Shown here: positions 58,678-64,000 of the stretch, in pieces | Position numbering within the stretch: the first letter of the stretch is position 1 | How the letters are laid out: each line of letters opens with the position of its first letter | NCBI GenBank assembly: GCA_035653595.1 | Contig: DASRBO010000195.1 | Location: 1-64,000 of the forward strand | Source of the DNA: DASRBO01 sp035653595 | GTDB taxonomy: Bacteria; Actinomycetota; Acidimicrobiia; Acidimicrobiales; JAJPHE01 | Length of the DNA: 64,000 nt | Direction of reading: 5' to 3' | The notes under the pieces: generated by a model | The model's input: only the letters and a program-made list of their open reading frames with translations | The model's database searches: none | Told to the model about the DNA's origin: nothing | Position numbers and translations under genes: made by a program

Positions 58678-60795
58678 CTAGCCGGCCGGGGCCGGGGCCC
58701 GGACCATGGAGTCCAGCTCCGGGGGCAGCGGACGCGAGTGGACCACGGTCAACCGCCTGGTGGCCCGGGTGAGGGCCACATACAGGGCCCGGGGCCCGTG
58801 ATCGTCGGAGATCGAGCGGGGCTCCACCACGACCACCGAGTCGAACTCGAGGCCCTTGACCACCCCGACCGGCACCAGGGTGACCGTCTCGTCGAGGCCG
58901 GACACCTCAGGCACGCCGAAGGCCAGCCCGGCCCGGGCCAGCCCGGCGGCCAGCCGGTCGGCCCAGCCGTCTGGGCAGACCACCGCCACCGTCCCGCCCC
59001 CCAGGGCCTGGGCCTCGCGGGTGGCGATGATGGCGATGGCGTCCTCCAGCCCGCCGGGCTCCACCGCCACGGCCACCGGCTCCTCCCCGGTGGAGCGGAC
59101 GGACCGGGGCGGGCGCAGGCCGGGGGCGGCGGTCGCCAGCAGCCGGCCGGCGAGGTCCATCACCTCCGACGGGGTCCGGTAGTTGACGCTCAGCTCGACC
59201 ACGACCGGGGCCCGTCTGGGCGACAGGTGGGCCATGACCGACTCCCAGCCCGACACCTGGGCGCCCGTCGCCTGGGCGACGTCGCCCACGACCGTCATCG
59301 ACCCCGATATCGAGCGGCGGGCCAGCATGCGCAGCTGCATCGGGGTCAGGTCCTGGGCCTCGTCGACCACGATGTGGCCGTAGGCCCGGGGCCCGTCGAG
59401 GTCCGCCCCGGCCCGCACCGGGCCGAGGAGCGTCCTGGCCTCGTCGAGCAGGGCCAGGTCGGCCGAGGTCCACGGGATGTCGGCCAGGGCCGTGCTGCGG
59501 GGGCGGTGCAGGAGGGCCAGCTCCTCCTGGCTGAATAGCGACCGCCCGGCCAGGCCCAGCAGGGCGGGCGCCCCGAACAGGTCGTGGAGCAGCTCCTGGG
59601 GGAGGAGCCGGGGCCACATGCGGTCGAGGGCCTCGGTCCAGTCGGGCCGGGCCCGGAGCTGGCGGCGGAGGTCCTCCGGACTCAGCTCCCCCTCGTCGGG
59701 GCCCGCCAGACCGGTCCGCCGGGCCCGGCCGGCGGCCACCTGGTAGCGACGGTGGAGGGTCTGGGCCAGATGGGTCTCGAAGAAGCGCCGGCGCAGGTTG
59801 TGGGGGCCGTGGCGCCGGCGGGCGGCCGCCACCGCCGCCTCCGTGTCGGCCACCGTCAGGCTGAGCCGGTAGGGCCCGATGCCGACCACCAGGTCGTGGC
59901 GCAGGGGACGCTGGCGGTCCCTCACCGCCCGCTTGAGCAGCCGGGCCATGCGGGCCTCCCCCTTGAGGGCGGCCGTGGCCGGCGCCTCCACCGCCCTGGC
60001 CCGCACCTCGGGGACCAGGCCGGCGATGGTGGTGAGCACGGCCCCGCTCTCGCCGAGGGACGGCAGGACCTGCTCGATGTAGCGCAGGAACAGCTGGTTC
60101 GGCCCCACCACCAGCACGCCCTGGCGCTCGAGGGGGAAGCGGTGGGTGTAGAGCAGGTACGCCGCCCGGTGCAGGGCCACCGCCGTCTTGCCGGTGCCCG
60201 GGCCCCCCTGGACCACCAGCACCCCGGCCAGCGGGCCCCGGATGATCTCGTCCTGCTCGGCCTGGATGGTGGCCACGATGTCGCGCATGCGGCCGGTACG
60301 GGCCCGCTCGAGGGTGGACATGAGGGCGCCGCCCAGGGTCGGCTCGCCCAGCTCGCCCTCCCCGAAGGCCTCGTCCTCGATGGCCAGCAGGCTCGGCCCG
60401 TCGGTGAGGAAGTGCCGGCGGCGGGCCAGGCCCATGGGGTGTGCGCCCGTCGCCCGGTAGAAGGGCTCGGCCACCGGGGCCCTCCAGTCCACCACCAGGG
60501 GCTCCTGGCCGGGCCCCGACACCGCCAGGCGCCCGATGTAGAAGGTCTCCGGGCCGTCCTCCAGGTCGATGCGGCCGAAGCACAGCGACTCCCGCCCGAT
60601 GTCGAGCTGCTCCAGCCGGTGCAGGCTGGTGCGCACGATGACGTCGCGCTCCTCGCGGGCCTGGGGGGTCCCGCCCTTGCCCAGGGCGATCACCGAGCGC
60701 AGCATCTGGCGGGCCGACTCCCGCATGGCCTCGAGACCCTCGTAGGCCCTGTCGATGTACGACTGCTCGGCGGGTAGGTCCGGATGGCTCGACAA
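58678..60795 (-). CDS. HelD-like ATPase / superfamily 1 helicase
   Basis: A 705-residue protein from TTG 60795 (GGAG about 4 nt upstream). The N-terminal coiled region (LPAEQSYIDRAYEGLEAMRES) is as in HelD. Helicase motifs: Q-motif and Walker A (QGGPGTGKTAVALHRAAYLLY), Walker B (IVVDEAQDLTPMQLRML), VVGDVAQAT, YRTPSEVMDLAG and LYVALTRATRRLTVVHSR. In Actinobacteria HelD clears stalled RNA polymerase and lends rifampicin tolerance. UvrD-type DNA repair is the alternative. The gene begins 61 nt from the divergent hemE start. Confidence 0.85.
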   Translation of the reverse strand: MSSHPDLPAEQSYIDRAYEGLEAMRESARQMLRSVIALGKGGTPQAREERDVIVRTSLHRLEQLDIGRESLCFGRIDLEDGPETFYIGRLAVSGPGQEPLVVDWRAPVAEPFYRATGAHPMGLARRRHFLTDGPSLLAIEDEAFGEGELGEPTLGGALMSTLERARTGRMRDIVATIQAEQDEIIRGPLAGVLVVQGGPGTGKTAVALHRAAYLLYTHRFPLERQGVLVVGPNQLFLRYIEQVLPSLGESGAVLTTIAGLVPEVRARAVEAPATAALKGEARMARLLKRAVRDRQRPLRHDLVVGIGPYRLSLTVADTEAAVAAARRRHGPHNLRRRFFETHLAQTLHRRYQVAAGRARRTGLAGPDEGELSPEDLRRQLRARPDWTEALDRMWPRLLPQELLHDLFGAPALLGLAGRSLFSQEELALLHRPRSTALADIPWTSADLALLDEARTLLGPVRAGADLDGPRAYGHIVVDEAQDLTPMQLRMLARRSISGSMTVVGDVAQATGAQVSGWESVMAHLSPRRAPVVVELSVNYRTPSEVMDLAGRLLATAAPGLRPPRSVRSTGEEPVAVAVEPGGLEDAIAIIATREAQALGGGTVAVVCPDGWADRLAAGLARAGLAFGVPEVSGLDETVTLVPVGVVKGLEFDSVVVVEPRSISDDHGPRALYVALTRATRRLTVVHSRPLPPELDSMVRAPAPAG

Positions 60796-60845
60796 ATCGC
60801 TCCACGCCTGCGTACAGGGGGTCGATGAGTCTACCGCCCCGTAGG

Positions 60846-60851
60846 TAGGGT
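60846..60851 (+). promoter_or_regulatory. -10 element (TAGGGT) for hemE
   Basis: TAGGGT fits TANNNT and sits 5 nt before GTG 60857, consistent with a leaderless message. No ribosome site precedes the start. Confidence 0.35.
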
Positions 60852-60856
60852 TCGAT

Positions 60857-61885
60857 GTGGGCTTCGACGACTCGGCCTTCATCAGGGCCTGCCGCCGCCA
60901 GCCGGTCGACACCGTGCCGGTGTGGTTCATGCGCCAGGCGGGTCGGGCCCTGCCCGAGTACCGCCGCCTTCGGGCCGACCGGCCCTTCATGGCCACCGTC
61001 GCCGACCCCGAGGTGGCCTCCGAGATCACCCTCCAGCCCGTGCGCCGCTACGGGGTGGACGCCGCCATCCTCTTCTCCGACATCGTGGTGCCCCTGGCCG
61101 CCATCGGGGTGGGGGTGGACATCGTGGCCGGGCGGGGCCCGGTGGTGGACCGGCCGTTCCGATCCGGGGCCGACCTCGACCGTCTCCGACCCCTCGAACC
61201 GGAGGCGGACATCCCCCATGTCATCGACACCGTCAAGCTGGTCACCGCCGAGCTGGACGTGCCGCTGATCGGGTTCTGCGGGGCCCCCTTCACGGTGGCC
61301 AGCTACCTCATCGAGGGTGGCCCGTCGCGCGACTACGCCCTCACCAAGTCCCTCATGCGCTCCGAGCCCGAGCTTTTCGGCCGCCTGCTTGACCGCCTGG
61401 CCGACCTGTCGGTGGCCTTCCTGCGGGCCCAGGTGGGGGCGGGGGCCTCGGCGGTGCAGCTGTTCGACTCCTGGGCCGGGGCGTTGTCTGGCGCCGACTA
61501 CCGCCGCCACGTGATGCCCGCCAGCGCCAAGGTGCTGGCCGGGGTGGCGGACCTGGGCGTGCCCCGCATCCATTTCGGGGTGGGTACCGGCGAGCTGCTG
61601 GGATTGATGGGAGAGGCCGGGGCCGACGTGGTCGGGGTGGACTGGCGGATCCCGCTGGACGAGGCCAGCCGGCGCATCGGGCCCGACCGGGCCGTGCAGG
61701 GCAACCTCGACCCCGCCCTGTGCCTGGCCCCCTGGCCGGTGGTGGAGGCCGAGGTGGCCGACATCCTCGACCGGGGCCAGCGGACGCCCGGCCACGTGTT
61801 CAACCTCGGCCACGGTGTCCTGCCTGACACCGACCCCGAGGTGCTGGCCCGGGTGGTGGAGCGGGTGCACAAGGGGCCGGCGTGA
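60857..61885 (+). CDS. hemE: Uroporphyrinogen decarboxylase
   Basis: A 342-residue enzyme that removes four acetate carboxyls from uroporphyrinogen III to make coproporphyrinogen III. Hallmarks: PVWFMRQAGRALPEYRRLR, ILFSDIVVPLAAIGVGV (catalytic Asp), PLIGFCGAPFTVASYLIEGG and VGVDWRIPLDEA, with HVFNLGHGVLPDTDP at the end. GTG 60857 is used. Its stop overlaps the hemH start by GTGA. It is the first gene of a three-gene haem unit. Confidence 0.95.
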   Translation: MGFDDSAFIRACRRQPVDTVPVWFMRQAGRALPEYRRLRADRPFMATVADPEVASEITLQPVRRYGVDAAILFSDIVVPLAAIGVGVDIVAGRGPVVDRPFRSGADLDRLRPLEPEADIPHVIDTVKLVTAELDVPLIGFCGAPFTVASYLIEGGPSRDYALTKSLMRSEPELFGRLLDRLADLSVAFLRAQVGAGASAVQLFDSWAGALSGADYRRHVMPASAKVLAGVADLGVPRIHFGVGTGELLGLMGEAGADVVGVDWRIPLDEASRRIGPDRAVQGNLDPALCLAPWPVVEAEVADILDRGQRTPGHVFNLGHGVLPDTDPEVLARVVERVHKGPA

Positions 61886-62787
61886 TCGGGGTGCTGCTCA
61901 TGTCGTACGGGACGCCGGCCACCGCCGCCGACGTCGAGGCCTACTACACCCACATCCGCCGGGGTAACGAGCCCAGCCCCCAGCAGCTGGCCGACCTGCA
62001 CCGGCGCTACGACGCCATCGGGGGGACCTCGCCCCTGGCCGCACGGACCGCCGACCAGGCCGCCGGCGTGCAGGCCGCCCTCGACGCCTCCCACCCCGGA
62101 CGGTTCCGGGTGTTCCTCGGGACCAAGCACGCCCCCCCGTTCATCGAGGAGACGGTCAAGGCCATGGCCGGCGAGGGGGTGACCGAGGCGGTGGCGGCCG
62201 TGCTCGCCCCCCACTACTCCGCCCTGTCGGTGGGCGAGTACCTCGAGCGGGCCCGGGTGGCCGCCGACGAGGTGGGCATCACCGTGCACGAGGTGCGCAG
62301 CTGGCACCTCGAGCCGGCCCTGGTCGGGCTGCTGGCCGACCGGCTGGGGCGGGCCCTGCAGCGGGTGGGCCGGCCCCCAGGTGCCACCGAGGTGCTGGTG
62401 ACGGCGCACAGCCTGCCCAGCCGCATCGTGGCCGCCGGCGACCCCTATCCGGCCCAGCTGGAGGAGACCGCCCGGGCGGTGACCGAGGCGGCCGGGGTGA
62501 CCCGGTGGCGCACCGCCTGGCAGAGCGCCGGGCGCACCCCCGAGGAGTGGCTGGGCCCGGACGTGACCGAGGCCATCGAGGAGGCGGCCGCCGAGAGTGC
62601 CGAGGCGGTGGTGGTGTGCCCGGCCGGGTTCACCTCCGACCACCTCGAGGTGCTCTACGACCTCGACATCGAGGCCAGGGCCGTCGCCCACGCCAAGGGC
62701 CTGGTCTTCGCCCGCACCGACTCGCTCAACGACGACCCCGCCTTCTGCGCCATGCTGGCCGAGGTGGTGGCCCGGGCGGTCCCGTGA
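61882..62787 (+). CDS. hemH: Ferrochelatase (coproporphyrin type likely)
   Basis: A 301-residue chelatase. Markers: GVLLMSYGTPATAADVEAYY, APHYSALSVGEYLERA (His region), VTAHSLPSRIV and CPAGFTSDHLEVLYDLDIEA (acidic tail). The short form without a C-terminal Fe-S extension and the neighbouring hemY gene fit the Gram-positive coproporphyrin route, in which the chelatase acts on coproporphyrin III (CpfC). GTG 61882 overlaps hemE; the stop overlaps hemY, each as GTGA. Confidence 0.9.
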   Translation: MIGVLLMSYGTPATAADVEAYYTHIRRGNEPSPQQLADLHRRYDAIGGTSPLAARTADQAAGVQAALDASHPGRFRVFLGTKHAPPFIEETVKAMAGEGVTEAVAAVLAPHYSALSVGEYLERARVAADEVGITVHEVRSWHLEPALVGLLADRLGRALQRVGRPPGATEVLVTAHSLPSRIVAAGDPYPAQLEETARAVTEAAGVTRWRTAWQSAGRTPEEWLGPDVTEAIEEAAAESAEAVVVCPAGFTSDHLEVLYDLDIEARAVAHAKGLVFARTDSLNDDPAFCAMLAEVVARAVP

Positions 62788-64000
62788 GCCCGCGGGTGGT
62801 GGTGGTCGGCTCCGGCATCACCGGCCTGGCCGCCGCCCTGGCCCTGACCGACGCCGGCGCGGCGGTGACGGTCCTCGATGGGGCCGAGCACCCCGGTGGA
62901 CGCATCCGGACCATGGCCTTCGCCGGCCTGCCGGTGGAGACCGGCCCCGACGCCTTCCTCGCCCGGGTCCCCCACGCCGCCGACCTGTGCCGGCGCCTGG
63001 GCCTCGACCTGGTGGCCCCCGCCACCGGGCGGGCCTTCCTGTGGGCCCGGGGCGGCCTGCGTCCCCTTCCGGCCGGGCTGGTGCTGGGGGTCCCCTCCGA
63101 CCTGCCTGCGGTGGCCCGCTCCGGTCTGCTGAGCCCGACCGGGCTGGCCCGGGCGGCCCTCGATCTGGTGCTGCCCCGCAGCTCTTTCGCCGCCGACCCG
63201 TCGGTCGGCGACATCGTGCGGGCCCGGCTGGGCCCGGCGGTGCAGACCGGCCTGGTCGACCCCCTCCTCGGCGGGATCCACGCCGGCGACAGCGACCTGC
63301 TCAGTGCCGAGTCGACGTCGCCCCAGCTGGCGGCGGCGGCCCGGTCGGGCCGCAGCCTGGTGCTCACCCTGCGCCGCCATGCCAGGCAGGCCCCGGCCGT
63401 CGACGGCCCGGTGTTCCTGACCCATCCGGGCGGCCTCGGGGCGGTGGTGGAGGCGCTGGTGGGGACCCTGCGGGCGGCGGGGACCGAGGTCGCCCTGGGC
63501 CGGCCCGTGCAGCGCCTGCGCCGCCAGGGGTCGTCGTGGGTGGCCGAGGCCGGCCCCGACGTCGCCGCCGACGCCGTGGTGCTGACCACCCCGGCCCCGG
63601 TCACCGCCTCCCTGCTGGGCCCGCACGCCCCCGAGGCGGCCGCCGCCCTGGGCGAGATCGAGCACTCCTCGGTGGTGGTCACCACCCTGGCCTACGACAG
63701 GGCCTCGGTGCGCCACCCCCTCGACGGAAGCGGCTTCCTGGTCCCGCGGCCCGAGGGCCGCCTCATGACCGCCTCGACGTGGCTGTCGTCCAAGTGGGCC
63801 CACCTGCACCATCCCGAGCTGGCCCTCATCCGGGTGTCGGCCGGCCGCAACGGGGACGGCCGGGCCATGGCCATGACCGACTCCGAGCTGATCGGCGCCC
63901 TCCACTCCGAGCTGTCCGAGGCGGTGGGGCTGGGGTCGTCGCCGGTGGAGGCGGCCGTCACCCGCTGGCCTGACGCCTTCGCCCAGTACGGCCGGGGCCA
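62784..64000 (+). CDS. hemY: Coproporphyrinogen/protoporphyrinogen oxidase, HemY type (partial, runs off the window)
   Basis: An FAD-dependent oxidase cut by the window end after about 405 residues. The dinucleotide site is VVVVGSGITGLAAALAL, followed by GGRIRTMAFAGLPVETGPDAFLAR and a long insert with LLGGIHAGDSDLLSAEST, typical of HemY/CgoX. Family members are about 450-480 residues, so some 50-70 residues are missing. In this context it likely oxidises coproporphyrinogen III to coproporphyrin III. GTG 62784 overlaps the hemH stop (GTGA). The reading continues to base 64000. Confidence 0.9.
   Translation, partial: MSPRVVVVGSGITGLAAALALTDAGAAVTVLDGAEHPGGRIRTMAFAGLPVETGPDAFLARVPHAADLCRRLGLDLVAPATGRAFLWARGGLRPLPAGLVLGVPSDLPAVARSGLLSPTGLARAALDLVLPRSSFAADPSVGDIVRARLGPAVQTGLVDPLLGGIHAGDSDLLSAESTSPQLAAAARSGRSLVLTLRRHARQAPAVDGPVFLTHPGGLGAVVEALVGTLRAAGTEVALGRPVQRLRRQGSSWVAEAGPDVAADAVVLTTPAPVTASLLGPHAPEAAAALGEIEHSSVVVTTLAYDRASVRHPLDGSGFLVPRPEGRLMTASTWLSSKWAHLHHPELALIRVSAGRNGDGRAMAMTDSELIGALHSELSEAVGLGSSPVEAAVTRWPDAFAQYGRG

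Overview
The window is GC-rich (clearly above 65% G+C by eye), densely coded DNA with many GTG/TTG starts, frequent 4-nt ATGA/GTGA gene overlaps and GC-ending codons. The gene content points to an aerobic actinomycete, probably of the Acidimicrobiia or a relative: a ctaE-qcrC-qcrA-qcrB cluster with a di-haem cytochrome c, a four-subunit aa3 oxidase set with an actinobacterial subunit IV, a WhiG/FliA-type sigma factor, HelD, UdgX, and a haem gene run that fits the coproporphyrin route. The taxon is an inference from gene content. I see no phage, insertion sequence, CRISPR array or conjugation gene; this reads as chromosomal core plus ordinary accessory genes.

Layout. 1-12.3 kb: a gene tail, a YcaQ-type DNA glycosylase, an S9 peptidase with an MFS transporter, a cupin-GrpB fusion, a DUF6886 protein, an SRPBCC protein, an odd transposase-type HTH fused to a GPI-mannosyltransferase-like membrane enzyme, a secreted DUF4185 protein, a MerR-PP2C fusion with its own internal ribosome site, and a Rieske protein broken by a frameshift. 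12.4-18.4 kb: a kinase-like APH gene overlapping a free-standing ClpX-type zinc finger, a PIN/NYN protein, a serine hydrolase, GNAT, a methyltransferase, a 55-residue membrane-like protein and an MFS exporter. 18.4-24.1 kb: tRNA-Arg(CCU), a secreted clan GH-A glycosidase, UdgX, an amidase and a lysyl-phosphatidylglycerol-synthase-like enzyme.

24.1-36.9 kb is lipid/acyl-CoA and redox metabolism: an acyl-CoA dehydrogenase, biotinyl-carboxyltransferase and acyl-CoA ligase operon, YqgE, a P450 ending in a strong terminator, a Tat-exported small subunit with a GMC oxidoreductase, a MatB-like malonyl-CoA synthetase and an aldo/keto reductase. 36.9-40.6 kb is sulfate assimilation: cysC-cysD-cysN facing cysH, with the same split 26-nt element just upstream of both units, a probable CTG start for cysD, and a CysH that lacks one expected iron-sulfur cysteine. 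40.7-43.6 kb: TatA, a PaaX-like regulator, a luciferase-like flavin oxidoreductase behind three tandem 14-16 nt repeats, and an SCP2 protein.

43.7-57.6 kb is respiration: ctaC-ctaD-ctaF on the plus strand, a heterodimeric ABC exporter, a membrane-tethered GH18-like protein carrying eight 11-residue repeats, then ctaE-qcrC-qcrA-qcrB on the minus strand, followed by a LuxR-type regulator with a degenerate receiver. 57.7-64.0 kb: a WhiG/FliA-type sigma factor convergent with HelD, then hemE-hemH-hemY (the last cut by the window edge), all joined by GTGA overlaps. Haem supply thus sits close to the haem-dependent bc1-aa3 chain.
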